The notes: generated by a model from the letters alone, not told the origin. A DNA stretch of 64,000 bases from Mycolicibacterium confluentis (GCF_010729895.1 NZ_AP022612.1:5580001-5644000); one strand, 5' to 3'; shown: positions 18,226-30,101, numbered from the stretch's first letter. Numbers and translations: made by a program.

Positions 18226-18252
18226 CGAGAGCGAGCCGAGGACGGGCTCTCG
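18226..18252 (+). other. Hairpin in the fadD32-pks13 spacer
   Basis: Arms CGAGAGC (18226-18232) and GCTCTCG (18246-18252) give a 7-bp stem with a 13-nt loop in the 86-bp spacer. It could moderate read-through or protect the transcript; no T-tract follows. Confidence 0.3.
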
Positions 18253-18295
18253 ACGCCCTCAAGACTCCGCCGAAGAGAAGTGAGTGAGGCCTTCG

Positions 18296-21200
18296 ATGTC
18301 TGAAGAAAACGCAAATCCCGACACCGCAGCGGCCGACTCGAAGGCGGAGAATTCCGCCACGCCGCCAGCGCGCACCGAGATGTCCGTGCCGGAGATGCGC
18401 GAGTGGCTGCGCAATTGGGTGGCCAACGCCACCGGGCAGTCGGCGGACACCATCAACGAGTCCGCCCCGATGGTCGAACTCGGACTGTCCTCGCGTGACG
18501 CCGTGGCGATGGCCTCGGACATCGAGGACCTGACGGGCACCACGCTGACCGCCACGGTCGCGTTCAAGCACCCCACGATCGAGGCGCTGGCCCAGGTCAT
18601 CGTCGAGGGTGAGCCCGAAGAGGACCTTTCGGGTCTGGATGACGAGGACTGGTCACGGGCCGTTGTCGGCGACGCCGGCGAATGGGATGTGGCGATCGTT
18701 GGCCTGGCCACCCGCTTCCCGGGCGACATGAACACGCCCGACGAGACGTGGGCCGCGCTCATGGAGGGCCGCGACGCCATCACCGACCTGCCCGAGGGCC
18801 GGTGGGAGGAGTTCCTGGCCGAACCGCGGATCGCCGAACGAGTCGCCAGGGCCCGCACCCGCGGCGGCTACCTCTCGGACATCAAGGGCTTTGACGCCGA
18901 GTTCTTCGCGCTGTCGAAGATGGAGGCCGACAACATCGATCCGCAGCAGCGGATGGCCCTCGAGCTGACCTGGGAAGCGTTGGAGCACGCCCGGATTCCA
19001 GCCTCGAGCCTGCGCGGCACGCCTGTCGGCGTGTTCGTCGGATCCTCGACCAATGACTATCAGTTCCTGGGTGTCGCCGACCCGACCACGGCCCATCCAT
19101 ACGCCATCACCGGCACCGCGAGTTCGATCATCGCCAACCGGGTGTCCTACTTCTACGACTTCCGCGGTCCGTCGATGGCCATCGACACCGCGTGCTCGTC
19201 CTCGCTGGTCGCGATCCACGAAGGTGTGAAGGCGTTGCGCGCCAAGGAGGCCGACGTCGTCGTGGCCGGCGGCGTGAACGCGCTCGTCACGCCCCTGGTG
19301 ACCATCGGCTTCGACGAGGTCGGCGGCGTGCTGGCCCCCGACGGTCGGATCAAGTCGTTCTCCTCCGACGCCGACGGTTACGCCCGGTCCGAGGGCGGCG
19401 GCATGATCGTGCTCAAGCGGGTCGCCGACGCGCGTCGTGACGGTGACGAGATCCTGGCCGTGATCGCGGGTTCGGCGGTCAACCACGACGGTCGCTCCAA
19501 CGGCATGCTGGCGCCCAACCCGGAGGCGCAGGCCGAGGTGCTGCGCAAGGCCTACAAGGACGCCGGTATCGACCCGCGCTCCGTCGACTACATCGAGGCG
19601 CACGGCACCGGCACCATCCTGGGTGACCCGATCGAGGCCGACGCGCTGGGACGCGTCGTCGGCAAGGGCCGTGCCGCCGATCAGCCCGCGTTGCTGGGTG
19701 CGGTGAAATCCAATGTCGGACACCTGGAGTCGGCTGCGGGTGCGGCCAGCATCGCCAAGGTCGCCCTGGCCATCAAGAACGACAAGATCCCGCCGTCGAT
19801 CAACTACGCGGGCCCCAACCCCTACATCGACTTCGACAAGGAACACCTCAAGGTCACCAGCGAGGTGACCGAGTGGCCGCGCTACAGCGGGCACAAGATC
19901 GCGGGTGTCTCCGGATTCGGCTTCGGCGGCGCCAACGCCCACCTCGTGGTGCGTGAGGTCCTGCCCAGCGATCTCGTTGAGCCCGAACCGGTTTCGGAAT
20001 CCAAGACCGACACGGCGGCCGACAGTGAGGCGAACGCCGTCTACGTCGGCGGCGTGAAGATGGACGAGTACGGCGAGTTCATCGAGGACGACGCGGATGA
20101 CGTTCGCGGTGATGACGAGTTCTACGGTCGCACCGTCGACACGGAGCCGGAACTGCCCGGCCTGACCGACGAGGCACTGCGTCTGCTTGAGGTGGCCCGT
20201 GAGGAACTGGCCGCCACCGAAGACGAGATCAAGCCGATTGTGCCGCTGGCGGTTTCGGCGTTCCTGACGTCGCGCAAGCGGACCGCGGCGGCCGAGTTGG
20301 CCGACTGGATCGACAGTGAGGCCGGCCGTGCCACCTCGCTGGAGGCCATCGGACGTTCACTCTCGCGCCGCAACCACGGCCGCTCCCGTGCGGTGGTCCT
20401 GGCCCACGACCACGACGAGGCCGTCAAGGGTCTGCGCGCGCTCGCCGAGGGCAAGCAGAGCCCCCTGGTCCTGGCGGCCGACGGCCCGGTGACCAACGGC
20501 CCGGTCTGGGTGCTCGCCGGTTTCGGTGCGCAGCACCGCAAGATGGGCAAGAGCCTGTACCTGCGCAACGACGTGTTCGCGGAGTGGATCAACAAGGTCG
20601 ATGCGCTGATCCAGGATGAGCGTGGCTACTCGATCGTCGAGATGATCCTCGACGACTCCGTCGACTACACCGACGAGACCTGCGAATACCCCATCGAAGT
20701 GGTCCAGCTGGTGATCTTCGCCATCCAGATCGCGCTCGGTGAGGTGCTCCGCCATCACGGCGCAAAGCCCGCGGCCGTCGTGGGGCAGTCGCTGGGCGAG
20801 GCGGCCGCCGCGTACTTCTCCGGAGGCCTGAGCCTGGCCGACGCCACCCGCACCATCTGCTCGCGCAGCCACCTGATGGGTGAGGGCGAGGCGATGCTGT
20901 TCGGTGAGTACATCCGCCTGATGGCGCTGGTCGAGTACTCCGCCGACGAGATCAAGACCGTGTTCTCCGACTACCCGGACCTCGAGGTCTGTGTGTACGC
21001 GGCCCCGACGCAGACCGTCATCGGCGGTCCGCCGGATCAGGTCGACGCGATCATCGCGCGCGCCGAGTCCGAGGGGAAGTTCGCCCGCAAGTTCCAGACC
21101 AAGGGCGCCAGCCACACCCAGCAGATGGATCCGCTGCTCGGCGAACTCACCGCCGAACTGCAGGGCATCGAACCGCTGCCGCTGGTCACCGGCTACTTCT

Positions 21201-23893
21201 CCACGGTGCACGAGGGCGGCTACATTCGCCCGGGCGGCGAGCCCATTCACGATGTCGAGTACTGGAAGAAGGGCCTGCGCCACAGCGTGTACTTCACGCA
21301 CGGCATCCGCAACGCCGTCGACTCCGGGCACACGACGTTCCTCGAACTGGCCCCCAACCCGGTCGCGCTCATGCAGGTGGGCCTGACCACCGCGGCCGCC
21401 GGTCTGCACGACGCGCAGTTGATCGCGACGCTGGCGCGCAAGCAGGACGAGGTCGACTCGATGACGACGGCGCTGGCCACCCTCTACGTGCACGGCCACG
21501 ACCTGGACTTCCGCACGCTGTTCCCGAACCCGGCGGATCGGCCGATCGACCCGGCGACCGACTACGCCGACGTCCCGCCCACCAAGTTCCGGCGCAAGCC
21601 GTACTGGCTGGACGTGCGGTTCACCGGTGACGCGTCGGCGCTGATGCCGGGCAACCATGTCGCCACGCCGGACGGCAGGCACATCTGGGAGTTCGCGCCC
21701 AAGGCCGCGGTCACCGCGACGGATCTGTCGAGTCTCGTGAAAGCCGCTGCGGCCCAGGTCCTTCCGGACGCCGCACTGACGGCGTTCGAGCAGCGCGCGA
21801 TCCCGGGTGAGGGGTCGCGTCTGGTCACCACCCTGACCCGGCACCCCGGTGGCGCCACGGTGCAGGTGCACGCCCGCATCGAGGAGTCCTTCACGCTGGT
21901 GTTCGACGCGGTCGTGACTCGGGCCGGGCAGGCCTCGGCGCTGCCCACCGCGTCCGCCGCGGGTGCTGCCGTCGCACTGCCTGCGGCCGGCACCGACGTG
22001 GCGTCGGTCGCGACGCTCGAACCCGAGGTCGTCGAGGACGCCGCGATCCTGTCCGACAACCTCGCGCAGGGCGCCAACCTCGGTGCCGGATTCGCCAAGT
22101 GGTCGCCGGACTCCGGGGAGACCGTGGGTGACCGGTTGGCGGCGATCGTCGGCGGCGCCATGGGTTACGAGCCCGAGGACCTGCCGCGTGAGGTGCCGCT
22201 GATCGAGCTGGGTCTGGACTCGCTGATGGCGGTGCGGATCAAGAACCGCGTCGAGTACGACTTCGACCTGCCGCCGATCCAGCTGCAGGCCGTGCGTGAT
22301 GCCAACCTCTACAACGTCGAGCAGCTGATCATCTACGCCGTCGAGCACCGCGACGAGGTGTCCGACCTGCATCAGTTCCAGCAGACCGCCAGCCCCGAGG
22401 AGTTCGCCAAGGCGCAGGCCGAACTGCTGGGTGGTGCGAGCACGGCCGCCGAGATCGAGCAGCGTCTGGCTGAGGTGGCCGGGCAGGGCGACGGTGGGGT
22501 CGCTCCCGCCGACGAGGCCGACGGCCCGGCCGCGGAGCCCGCGGTGGCCGCCGAGGCCGCAGGACTGAACGCGCAGGCCATCGGCATGGACAGCGAGACC
22601 GCGGCGACCATTCCGCCGCCGCCGACGAATCCGGCTGGGCCGGGGGCCATTCCGCCGCCGCCCAGCAACCCCGCGGGCCCCGTCGCGGCTGCGCCCGTGG
22701 CTCCGGCCGTCGATGAGGAGAAGCCGGGTCCGGACCTGGCCGCCGCCGCGGCCGCGCTGAACCAGCAGGCCGTCGCCGCAGCGCTGAACTCCGACGTCCC
22801 TCCGCGTGACGCGGCGGAGCGTCTGACGTTCGCGACGTGGGCGATCGTCACCGGCAAGTCGCCGGGCGGCATCTTCAACTCGCTGCCCGCACTCGACGAC
22901 GACACCGCGGCCAAGATGGCGCAGCGACTGTCGGAGCGGGCCGAGGGCACCATCACGGCCGAGGACGTGAAGTTCGCGCCCACGATCGAGGCGCTGTCCA
23001 CCACGGTCCGTGAGTTCCTCGAGGCCGGTGAGCTCGAAGGGTTCGTGCGCACCATCCGCGCGCCCGAGAACGACGATCAGGTGCCGGTGTATGTGTTCCA
23101 CGCCGCGGGCGGGTCGACGGTGGTGTACGAGCCGCTGCTCAACCGCCTCCCGGCGGGCACGCCGATGATCGGCCTGGAGCGCGTCGAGGGCACCATCGAG
23201 GAGCGCGCCGCGCAGTATGTGCCGAAGCTGCTGGAGCTCAACGGCTGGACCGACGGAGCCAAGGGCAAGCCGTTCCTCCTGGCGGGCTGGTCGCTCGGCG
23301 GGGCGCTGTCCTACGCCTGCGCGATCGGGCTCAAGGAGGCCGGCGCCGACGTCGAGTTCGTCGGCCTGATCGACACCGTGCGCCCCGGCGTGCCGATCGA
23401 CCAGAGCCGGGAGGGCACCCGTCAGCGCTGGGCCCGCTACGCCCAGTTCGCCGAGAAGACGTTCAACGTGCAGATCCCGGAGATCCCGTACGAGCAGCTC
23501 GAGAATCTCGACGATGCGGGTCAGGTGCAGTTCGTCCTCGACGCGGTCAAGGAGTCCGGCGTACAGATCCCGGGCGGCATCATCGAGCACCAACGCACGT
23601 CGTACCTGGACCAGCGGACCCTCGAGATCGCGGTGCCGCAGTCCTACGACGGGCATGTGGTGCTCTACATGGCCGACCGCTACCACGACGACGCCATCAC
23701 GTTCGAGCCCGCGTACTCGACGCGTCAGCCCGACGGCGGATGGGGCGAGTACGCCTCGGACCTCGAGGTGGTGAACATCGGCGGCGAGCACATCCAGGCC
23801 ATCGACGAGCCCTACATCGCTAAGGTCGGGGCACACATGAGCCAGGCGATCACCAAGATCCAGGCAGAGCAGAAGGGTAACCAGTCGTCGTGA
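18296..23893 (+). CDS. pks13: Polyketide synthase Pks13, mycolic acid condensing enzyme
   Basis: About 1865 residues from ATG 18296; a GTG at 18284 is in frame. Pks13 joins the FadD32-activated meromycolate and the carboxylated C24-26 chain by Claisen condensation, then passes the product to trehalose. Domains in order: N-terminal carrier (Ser66 in LGLSSRDAV); ketosynthase (Cys300 in DTACSSSL, with EAHGTGT and KSNVGHLES histidines); acyltransferase (Ser832 in GQSLGEAAA); second carrier (Ser1309 in LGLDSLMAV); a Pro/Ala-rich linker with two IPPPP runs; and thioesterase (Ser1666 in AGWSLGGAL). All active sites are intact. The stop overlaps the GTG of accD4. Confidence 0.97.
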   Translation: MSEENANPDTAAADSKAENSATPPARTEMSVPEMREWLRNWVANATGQSADTINESAPMVELGLSSRDAVAMASDIEDLTGTTLTATVAFKHPTIEALAQVIVEGEPEEDLSGLDDEDWSRAVVGDAGEWDVAIVGLATRFPGDMNTPDETWAALMEGRDAITDLPEGRWEEFLAEPRIAERVARARTRGGYLSDIKGFDAEFFALSKMEADNIDPQQRMALELTWEALEHARIPASSLRGTPVGVFVGSSTNDYQFLGVADPTTAHPYAITGTASSIIANRVSYFYDFRGPSMAIDTACSSSLVAIHEGVKALRAKEADVVVAGGVNALVTPLVTIGFDEVGGVLAPDGRIKSFSSDADGYARSEGGGMIVLKRVADARRDGDEILAVIAGSAVNHDGRSNGMLAPNPEAQAEVLRKAYKDAGIDPRSVDYIEAHGTGTILGDPIEADALGRVVGKGRAADQPALLGAVKSNVGHLESAAGAASIAKVALAIKNDKIPPSINYAGPNPYIDFDKEHLKVTSEVTEWPRYSGHKIAGVSGFGFGGANAHLVVREVLPSDLVEPEPVSESKTDTAADSEANAVYVGGVKMDEYGEFIEDDADDVRGDDEFYGRTVDTEPELPGLTDEALRLLEVAREELAATEDEIKPIVPLAVSAFLTSRKRTAAAELADWIDSEAGRATSLEAIGRSLSRRNHGRSRAVVLAHDHDEAVKGLRALAEGKQSPLVLAADGPVTNGPVWVLAGFGAQHRKMGKSLYLRNDVFAEWINKVDALIQDERGYSIVEMILDDSVDYTDETCEYPIEVVQLVIFAIQIALGEVLRHHGAKPAAVVGQSLGEAAAAYFSGGLSLADATRTICSRSHLMGEGEAMLFGEYIRLMALVEYSADEIKTVFSDYPDLEVCVYAAPTQTVIGGPPDQVDAIIARAESEGKFARKFQTKGASHTQQMDPLLGELTAELQGIEPLPLVTGYFSTVHEGGYIRPGGEPIHDVEYWKKGLRHSVYFTHGIRNAVDSGHTTFLELAPNPVALMQVGLTTAAAGLHDAQLIATLARKQDEVDSMTTALATLYVHGHDLDFRTLFPNPADRPIDPATDYADVPPTKFRRKPYWLDVRFTGDASALMPGNHVATPDGRHIWEFAPKAAVTATDLSSLVKAAAAQVLPDAALTAFEQRAIPGEGSRLVTTLTRHPGGATVQVHARIEESFTLVFDAVVTRAGQASALPTASAAGAAVALPAAGTDVASVATLEPEVVEDAAILSDNLAQGANLGAGFAKWSPDSGETVGDRLAAIVGGAMGYEPEDLPREVPLIELGLDSLMAVRIKNRVEYDFDLPPIQLQAVRDANLYNVEQLIIYAVEHRDEVSDLHQFQQTASPEEFAKAQAELLGGASTAAEIEQRLAEVAGQGDGGVAPADEADGPAAEPAVAAEAAGLNAQAIGMDSETAATIPPPPTNPAGPGAIPPPPSNPAGPVAAAPVAPAVDEEKPGPDLAAAAAALNQQAVAAALNSDVPPRDAAERLTFATWAIVTGKSPGGIFNSLPALDDDTAAKMAQRLSERAEGTITAEDVKFAPTIEALSTTVREFLEAGELEGFVRTIRAPENDDQVPVYVFHAAGGSTVVYEPLLNRLPAGTPMIGLERVEGTIEERAAQYVPKLLELNGWTDGAKGKPFLLAGWSLGGALSYACAIGLKEAGADVEFVGLIDTVRPGVPIDQSREGTRQRWARYAQFAEKTFNVQIPEIPYEQLENLDDAGQVQFVLDAVKESGVQIPGGIIEHQRTSYLDQRTLEIAVPQSYDGHVVLYMADRYHDDAITFEPAYSTRQPDGGWGEYASDLEVVNIGGEHIQAIDEPYIAKVGAHMSQAITKIQAEQKGNQSS

Positions 23894-25470
23894 CTGAAGA
23901 ATCCGTCCCCGCTGTGAACAGTCCGGTGACCACGGCCGAGAAGCTGGCCGAGCTCCGCGAGAAGCTGGAGCTCGCCAAGGATCCCGGTGACGAGAAGGCG
24001 AGGGCCCGTCGCGACAGGAAGGGCATCCCGTCGGCTCGGGCGCGTATTCATGCACTGCTCGACCCGGGCAGCTTCCTCGAGATCGGTGCGCTGGCCCGCA
24101 CACCCGGCGACCCCAACGCCTTCTTCGGCGACGGTGTGGTGACCGGGCACGGCACCATCAACGGCCGTCCCGTCGGTGTGTTCAGCCACGACCAGACGGT
24201 GTTCCAGGGTTCGGTCGGTGAGATGTTCGGCCGCAAGGTGGCCCGGCTCATGGAGTGGGTGGCCATGGTCGGCTGCCCGATCATCGGCATCAACGACTCG
24301 GCCGGCGCCCGCATCCAGGACACCGCGACGTCGCTGGCCTGGTACGCCGAGTTGGGCCGTCGCCACGAACTGCTGCGCGGCCTGGTGCCCGAGATCTCGC
24401 TGATCTTCGGCAAGTGCGCGGGCGGTGCGGTGTACTCGCCGATCCAGACCGACCTCGTGGTCGCGGTCCGCGATCAGGGCTACATGTTCGTCACCGGCCC
24501 CGACGTCATCAAGGACGTCACGGGTGAGGACGTCACGCTCGACGAACTCGGCGGTGCCGACGCGCAGGCCCGCTACGGCAACATCCACCAGGTGGTGGAG
24601 TCCGAGGCCGCGGCGTTCGAGTACGTGCGGGACTACCTGCAGTTCCTGCCCGCCAACACGTTCGACGATCCGCCGATCATCAACCCGGGCCTGGAGCCTG
24701 AGATCACGCCGCACGACCTGGAGTTGGACTCCCTCGTGCCGGATTCGGACAACATGGCCTACGACATGATGGAGATCCTGCTGAGGATCTTCGACGACGG
24801 CGAGGTCTTCCAGGTGGCCGAGCAGGGTGGCCCCGCCATGATCACGGCGTTCGCCCGTGTCGACGGTCGCCCGGTCGGCGTGATCGCCAACCAGCCGATG
24901 CACATGTCGGGTGCGATCGACAACGAGGCGTCGGACAAGGCCGCGCGCTTCGTCCGGTTCTGCGACTCCTACAACCTGCCGCTGGTGTTCGTCGTCGACA
25001 CCCCGGGCTTCATGCCGGGTGTGGAGCAGGAGAAGGGCGGCATCATCAAGCGCGGCGGCCGGTTCCTGAACGCCGTCGTCGAGGCCGACGTCCCGAAGGT
25101 GACGTTCACGATCCGCAAGTCCTACGGCGGCGCGCACGCCGTGATGGGGTCCAAGCAGCTGTCGGCGGACCTCAACTTCGCCTGGCCCACGGCCCGTATC
25201 GCGGTGATCGGGGCCGAGGGCGCCGCTCAGCTGTTGGTGAAGCGCTTCCCGGACCCGACCGCGCCCGAGGTGCAGAAGATCCGCAAGGAGTTCATCGAGG
25301 GCTACAACCAGGGCATGGCGGTGCCGTGGATCGCGGCCGAGCGCGGGTACATCGACGGCGTCATCGAGCCGCACGAGACCCGGCTGCTGCTGCGCAAGTC
25401 GTTGCAGCTGTTGCGGGACAAGCAGATCCAGGGTCGCGTTCAGCGCAAGCACGGTCTGCTCCCGATCTAG
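23890..25470 (+). CDS. accD4: Acyl-CoA carboxylase beta subunit AccD4
   Basis: 526 residues from a GTG in a GTGA overlap with pks13. It is a biotin-dependent carboxyltransferase of the PccB/AccD type, with a crotonase-fold N half ([23 protein letters not shown], then [11 protein letters not shown]) and a C half ([15 protein letters not shown], then [11 protein letters not shown]). The glycine-rich oxyanion segments are intact. AccD4, with AccA3 and AccD5, carboxylates the long acyl-CoA that Pks13 uses as extender unit. The 3' end RKHGLLPI is typical. Confidence 0.96.
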   Translation: MTEESVPAVNSPVTTAEKLAELREKLELAKDPGDEKARARRDRKGIPSARARIHALLDPGSFLEIGALARTPGDPNAFFGDGVVTGHGTINGRPVGVFSHDQTVFQGSVGEMFGRKVARLMEWVAMVGCPIIGINDSAGARIQDTATSLAWYAELGRRHELLRGLVPEISLIFGKCAGGAVYSPIQTDLVVAVRDQGYMFVTGPDVIKDVTGEDVTLDELGGADAQARYGNIHQVVESEAAAFEYVRDYLQFLPANTFDDPPIINPGLEPEITPHDLELDSLVPDSDNMAYDMMEILLRIFDDGEVFQVAEQGGPAMITAFARVDGRPVGVIANQPMHMSGAIDNEASDKAARFVRFCDSYNLPLVFVVDTPGFMPGVEQEKGGIIKRGGRFLNAVVEADVPKVTFTIRKSYGGAHAVMGSKQLSADLNFAWPTARIAVIGAEGAAQLLVKRFPDPTAPEVQKIRKEFIEGYNQGMAVPWIAAERGYIDGVIEPHETRLLLRKSLQLLRDKQIQGRVQRKHGLLPI

Positions 25471-25572
25471 CACGTCACGCCGCCGCGCATAGGTGGGTGT
25501 CCCCGGTCGACACGCCGGGTATATCGCGTAGATTGCGCACGTTCGCGGGGGCGAGACGATATGGATTGAGAT

Positions 25573-26559
25573 ATGGCCGACAAGTACATCGGGCTGAGTG
25601 CGAACCCGCCGCTGGGCGATCAGCGGCTCGACCTGCGAGACCTCTACGTCTTCGCCTCACCCGCCGACCCCACGCACACCGTGCTGATCCTGACCGCCAA
25701 CACAGGCGGTGAGGCGCTCAACCCGGACGCGGTCTACCGGATCAACATCGACAACGACGGCGATCTGCGGACCGACATCGCCTTCAGCTTCGTGTTCTCG
25801 CAGCCACGCGAGGACGGCACTCAGACGTTCGACGTCTACCTCGCGGTGGACAACGACGCCGAGGAACCCCAGGCCGTCGGCTCCAGGCTGTTCACCGGCG
25901 TCGAACTGACCCGCGGTGCGGCCACCGACGTGCGCAGTTCGGGCAGTTTCACGGTCGCTGCCGGCGTGCGCAGCGATCCGCTCTTCTGCGACATCGACGG
26001 CGTGAAGAACCTGCTGAGTTTCGACGGCAAGCTCGGCGAGCGCCCGTCCCCGTGGACGGGCGTGGACTCCAACCTCGGCACCAACGTGATCGCGCTGGCG
26101 GTCGAGGTCCCAACATCGGCGCTGGGTGCCGCACCGGACATCCGGGTGTGGGGACGGTGCACGGTGCGCCAGAACGGCGACTGGAACCACCTCGACCGTG
26201 TCGGGCATCCGGCGGTGCGCGGCTTCCTGGCCGACGACGAGACCCGCGCGGCGTACTACGCCACCAACCCGATCCACGACCGCGAGCGCTGGATCGGCCT
26301 GTTCATCGACCGGATGACGAAGACCGGCGATTTCACGCGCGCCGAGGCCATCGCAGCCATCGAGCAGGAGGGCACGCTGCCCGACCTGCTCACCTACAAC
26401 CCCAACCGGCCTGCCGGTTACCCCAACGGACGGACGTTCGGCGATGACGTCGTCAGCTTCCGCGTCGACTTCCTGACCAAGGGTGCCTGCCCGCCGTCCG
26501 GGCTGAGCCCGCACACCGACACCATCGACGAGTTCCCCTACCTCGGCGCCCCGCACTGA
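25573..26559 (+). CDS. DUF4331-family protein
   Basis: 328 residues, no signal peptide or membrane helix seen. The sequence MADKYIGLSANPPLGDQRLDLRDLYVF and the beta-rich body, with IDNDGDLRTDIAFSFVF and repeated Asp/Asn-rich turns, fit the DUF4331 family. That family has no established biochemical role. The gene begins 102 bp after accD4 with its own leader, so it need not belong to the mycolate operon. M. tuberculosis has IS1557 and fadE35/Rv3796 at this place instead. Confidence 0.8.
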   Translation: MADKYIGLSANPPLGDQRLDLRDLYVFASPADPTHTVLILTANTGGEALNPDAVYRINIDNDGDLRTDIAFSFVFSQPREDGTQTFDVYLAVDNDAEEPQAVGSRLFTGVELTRGAATDVRSSGSFTVAAGVRSDPLFCDIDGVKNLLSFDGKLGERPSPWTGVDSNLGTNVIALAVEVPTSALGAAPDIRVWGRCTVRQNGDWNHLDRVGHPAVRGFLADDETRAAYYATNPIHDRERWIGLFIDRMTKTGDFTRAEAIAAIEQEGTLPDLLTYNPNRPAGYPNGRTFGDDVVSFRVDFLTKGACPPSGLSPHTDTIDEFPYLGAPH

Positions 26560-26573
26560 CGTTCCGGCCGTCG

Positions 26574-26626
26574 AGAAGAGCCTGGCGTACATGAACGCCC
26601 AGGTGGGCCGTCATCGCGGCTCTTCT
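26574..26626 (+). terminator. Possible stem-loop after the DUF4331 gene
   Basis: 9-bp arms AGAAGAGCC (26574-26582) and GGCTCTTCT (26618-26626) lie 14 bp after the stop. The 35-nt loop can form a further stem (CTGGCG/CGCCCAG-like). Rated modest because of the long loop. Confidence 0.45.
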
Positions 26627-26844
26627 GGGCGTCACAGGGGTCCTCAGAGGGGTTCGAGGTCCAGCCAGTCGTCGACCGCGAAGCGGTCCCCCGCGCCACC
26701 AGCCTGGCCCCGCCACGCCCGGGATAGTGTGCCGCGTCAGATTCCTCGACAGACGAGCCACCACATGCGGAATGCCCGTTAACAACGGCGTGACAGTGGG
26801 CTAGCCTCGGTGTAAAGCCCCGCACTCCTAGATTGGGTCGCTTC

Positions 26845-28233
26845 ATGACTGTGACTGGCGAGCGTCCGGACATCCTCCTCGAGGATGTCGACTTCAATCG
26901 ACGGGATCACCCGGATCGCCCGCTGCGGCCCATCCCGCCGGGCCGTGACCAGTTCGCCGACCAGTGGCGCCACATGCGCAAGTTCATGTTCGGCCAGTGG
27001 ATCGACGTCGACAAAGAAGTCGAACCCAACGACATCACGCGCATGCGCGATGACTACTTCTGGCAGGGCGACGAGCACATGATCGGCGTGGTCGACGCGT
27101 TTGAGCGCATCGGCTATGAACGCGGGCGCGCGCTGTTCGAACAGGCGCTGACCCGCGGCATCGACACCGTTGAGGATGCCCCGCGCGAACTCGTCGACCT
27201 GTTCGAGCACCTGGACCAGCTGCCCGGTCAGTTCGATCTGGTCGCCGCCGAACGCGGCCGGATGCTCGCGATGTCGAGCACGGTGTCCGCCACCACGATC
27301 ATCCGCGGATGGGCGGTGTACGAGACTGCGATGACGGGCGACATCTCCGCCGCCACCGGGGCCACCGGTCGGTTCGCAGACGACGGACCCCGCCGATTCA
27401 TCGAAACCGCCCGAGTGTTCGCGGAGTTCACCCTGCCGGAGATCTTCGACCGGCACTCGGAGGCCTTCCAGGACGTGGTGCGGGTGCGGCTGATGCACGC
27501 GCTGGCCAGTCGCGGGCTGCGGCGCAAATGGGGCGACGACCTCTACCTCAAATTCGGCGAACCCATTCCCGTGACGTCGCTGCTGGGATTCGGCAGCGGC
27601 ATGCTCCTCGGACGCCTGGTCGACCACGCGTTCGGCCGCAAGCTCACGCACCAGGAACTCGAGGATCTCGCCGAGTACTCCTCGTTCTCCGGACGGTTGT
27701 GGGGTGCCCCCGAGCGGTTGTACTCCCCGAACGGGTTGGAGCTCATCAAGTCGTTGAACTACGTGCTGGCCCGGGGTGGGAAGCCGTCGCCGTGGCGCGC
27801 CGAACTCATCGACGCGATCGCCGGGCCCGAGCACCTGAGGACACTGACGGAGACGTTGCCCGGCCTGCTGAAGAAGGTCGTGTTCCGGTACGCCAACCAG
27901 ATCACCGCGAACATCGCGTTCGCCCCGGCCGGTGTGGTGTTCGGGTACGAGCAGATCAACGCGATGCTCGAGGGCACGATGTTCGAGCCGCTGGGTTACA
28001 ACATCGAACGCCGAGTCCGGAACTTCGAGCGGCTCACCAGACTCAACGTCGGCATCGCGATTCTGGCCGACAGAGCGCCGTGGTCCAATCCGATCCGTGA
28101 GCGCCGCAAGCGCAGCGGTGCCGCTGCACGTGAGCGGATCGCGATGCTGAACAAGATCGCGGACGGCAAGCAGATCCCGCTGACCTACACCAGCCACGAC
28201 CGTTCCACCTCGGGAGAGGGTTTCACCGGCTAG
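26845..28233 (+). CDS. MpaB/DUF2236-family oxygenase-like protein
   Basis: 462 residues from the ATG at 26845 (an in-frame TTG lies 12 bp upstream). The sequence WRHMRKFMFGQWIDVDKEVEP, a TIIRGWAVYETAMTG helix and DLAEYSSFSGRLWGAPERLY place it in the oxygenase MpaB/DUF2236 superfamily, which shares a helical haem-binding fold with rubber oxygenase Lcp. The axial histidine cannot be assigned from sequence alone. The substrate is unknown; in mycobacteria this family is expanded and mostly uncharacterised. A TAGATT element at 26829-26834 could be its -10 box. The 3' end lies about 100 bp before the DUF3556 gene on the same strand. Confidence 0.78.
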   Translation: MTVTGERPDILLEDVDFNRRDHPDRPLRPIPPGRDQFADQWRHMRKFMFGQWIDVDKEVEPNDITRMRDDYFWQGDEHMIGVVDAFERIGYERGRALFEQALTRGIDTVEDAPRELVDLFEHLDQLPGQFDLVAAERGRMLAMSSTVSATTIIRGWAVYETAMTGDISAATGATGRFADDGPRRFIETARVFAEFTLPEIFDRHSEAFQDVVRVRLMHALASRGLRRKWGDDLYLKFGEPIPVTSLLGFGSGMLLGRLVDHAFGRKLTHQELEDLAEYSSFSGRLWGAPERLYSPNGLELIKSLNYVLARGGKPSPWRAELIDAIAGPEHLRTLTETLPGLLKKVVFRYANQITANIAFAPAGVVFGYEQINAMLEGTMFEPLGYNIERRVRNFERLTRLNVGIAILADRAPWSNPIRERRKRSGAAARERIAMLNKIADGKQIPLTYTSHDRSTSGEGFTG

Positions 28234-28333
28234 CTTTCGCGGGCTCGCGAGCGGGGACACCCATCGCGCCAAAACGCTGAATCGGGGCGCGCGACCTTCC
28301 TACTGTTAGGGCAGTCGTCGCAAGGAGCCGCGC

Positions 28334-30100
28334 ATGGGATTCATCACCCCGACCCTGCCCGATGTCGACCACGACGAGTTCCTCGCGCTGCCGCTCATGG
28401 AGCGCATCCGAATCATGGCGCTCAAGTGGGTCGACCAGGGCTATGGCGTACCCCGCATGATCCACGTGCTCTACATCGCCAAGCTGGTGGTGTTCTACGG
28501 CATCCTCGGGGTCACGATCGCCACGGCGACGTCGGATCTGCCTGCCTTCTGGCATGTCTCGCAATGGTGGGATCAGCCGATCGTCTACCAGAAGGCCGTC
28601 CTGTGGACCGTGCTGCTCGAAGTGCTTGGGCTCGGCGGGTCCTGGGGGCCGCTGGCCGGCAAGACCAAGCCCATGACCGGGGGGTTCCGATTCTGGGCCA
28701 AGCCCAACACCATTCGACTGGCGCCGTGGAAATGGGTGCCGCTGACCGGAGGTGACCGGCGCACCTGGGTCGACATCGCGTTGTACGTCGCGCTGATCGT
28801 GTCGCTGGTGGTGGCCCTGTGCGCGCCGGGGGTCGACAGCCCGTCGTTGTCGGCCGCGCTGCCCGACAACACCTCCGGCCTGGTGCCCCCAGCGCTGCTT
28901 GTGGTGCCCATCGTGGCGCTGATCCTGATCGGCCTGCGGGACAAGACGGTCTTCCTGGCGGCCCGCGGCGAGCAGTACCTGCCCGCGTTGTTCTTCTTCG
29001 CAACAATGCCTTTCGTCGACATGATCGTCGCGGGCAAGATCCTTATCGTCACGGTGTGGTTCTGGGCCGGGGTGTCGAAGTTCGGGTGCCACTTCACCAG
29101 CGTGATCCCACCGATGGTCAGCAACAGTCCGTCGATGCCGCTGCGTTGGCTCAAACGCGCGCACTATCGGCACCACCCCGACGATCTGCGGCCATCACAC
29201 CTGGCGACGTTCATGGCGCACGGACCGGGCACCGTGGTCGAGATCTTCGCGCCGCTGACGCTGCTCTTCTCGCCGTGGCCGTGGTTGACGGCGGTCGCGG
29301 TCGCCATCATGGTCGGGTTCCACCTGTTCATCATCTCGACGTTCCCGTTGGCCGTGCCGGTGGAGTGGAATGCTCTGTTCGCCTACGTGACGGTCTTCCT
29401 CTTCGTGGGCTTCCCGAACGGAGAGGGCTACGGCCTGGGTGACATGTCCTCGCCGTGGCTCGTGGTGCTGCTCATCGCCGCGTTGAGTTTCTACCCGGTG
29501 CTGGGCAACCTGCGTCCCGATCTGGTGTCGTTCCTGCCCAGCATGCGTCAATACGCGGGCAACTGGGCGTCGGCGGTCTGGGCGTTCGCGCCGGGCGCCG
29601 AGGCGAAACTCGACCGGGTCACCAGGGCGTCGCCCAACCCGGTCGACCAGTTGATCGACTTCGGGTACGACCCGTCGACCGCCGAGATCTTCCACCAGCA
29701 GATCCTGGCGTGGCGGGCCCTGCACAGCCAGGGCCGAGGCCTCTTCTCGGTGCTGCTGAAGGACCTGCCCGACGTCGACCAGCGCACCGTGCGGGAGGCC
29801 GAAGTCGTGTGTAACACCTTGGTGGGCTTCAACTTCGGTGACGGCCACCTGCACGACGAGGACTTGATCCGGGCCGTGCAGGACGAGGCCCAGTACGAGC
29901 CCGGCGAGTTGATCGTGGTGTGGGTGGAGTCGCAGCCCATCCACCGTAAGATCCAGCACTACAAGGTGATCGACGCCGCGTTGGGAGTCATCGAACGGGG
30001 CACCTGGAACCCCGAGGATGCCGTGAACGCTCAGCCCTGGTTGCCCGACGGGCCCATTCCGTTGACGGTCACGTGGCGGCACGATCAGGTCGGTGCCTGA
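28334..30100 (+). CDS. DUF3556-family membrane protein
   Basis: 588 residues. The first 430 hold about eight hydrophobic segments separated by loops rich in Trp, Pro and His, including LKRAHYRHHPDDLRPSHL, a histidine cluster that could bind metal. The C-terminal 140 residues are soluble and acidic-aromatic (REAEVVCNTLVGFNFGDGHLHDEDLIRAVQ). I recognise the DUF3556 family, found mainly in Actinobacteria, but know no function. The stop is one base from the ATG of the FAD oxidoreductase, so the two proteins probably act on the same lipid or terpenoid-like substrate (inference). Confidence 0.75.
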   Translation: MGFITPTLPDVDHDEFLALPLMERIRIMALKWVDQGYGVPRMIHVLYIAKLVVFYGILGVTIATATSDLPAFWHVSQWWDQPIVYQKAVLWTVLLEVLGLGGSWGPLAGKTKPMTGGFRFWAKPNTIRLAPWKWVPLTGGDRRTWVDIALYVALIVSLVVALCAPGVDSPSLSAALPDNTSGLVPPALLVVPIVALILIGLRDKTVFLAARGEQYLPALFFFATMPFVDMIVAGKILIVTVWFWAGVSKFGCHFTSVIPPMVSNSPSMPLRWLKRAHYRHHPDDLRPSHLATFMAHGPGTVVEIFAPLTLLFSPWPWLTAVAVAIMVGFHLFIISTFPLAVPVEWNALFAYVTVFLFVGFPNGEGYGLGDMSSPWLVVLLIAALSFYPVLGNLRPDLVSFLPSMRQYAGNWASAVWAFAPGAEAKLDRVTRASPNPVDQLIDFGYDPSTAEIFHQQILAWRALHSQGRGLFSVLLKDLPDVDQRTVREAEVVCNTLVGFNFGDGHLHDEDLIRAVQDEAQYEPGELIVVWVESQPIHRKIQHYKVIDAALGVIERGTWNPEDAVNAQPWLPDGPIPLTVTWRHDQVGA

Positions 30101-30101
30101 C

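Noticed and set aside
20357..24103. A 1248-codon minus-strand open frame opposite pks13
   Set aside because: Shadow of the pks13 reading frame; the plus-strand product has complete KS, AT, carrier and TE active sites.
25471..26844. Insertion sequence remnants at the accD4-embB interval, as M. tuberculosis has IS1557 there
   Set aside because: No transposase fragment or terminal inverted repeats were seen in the spacers.
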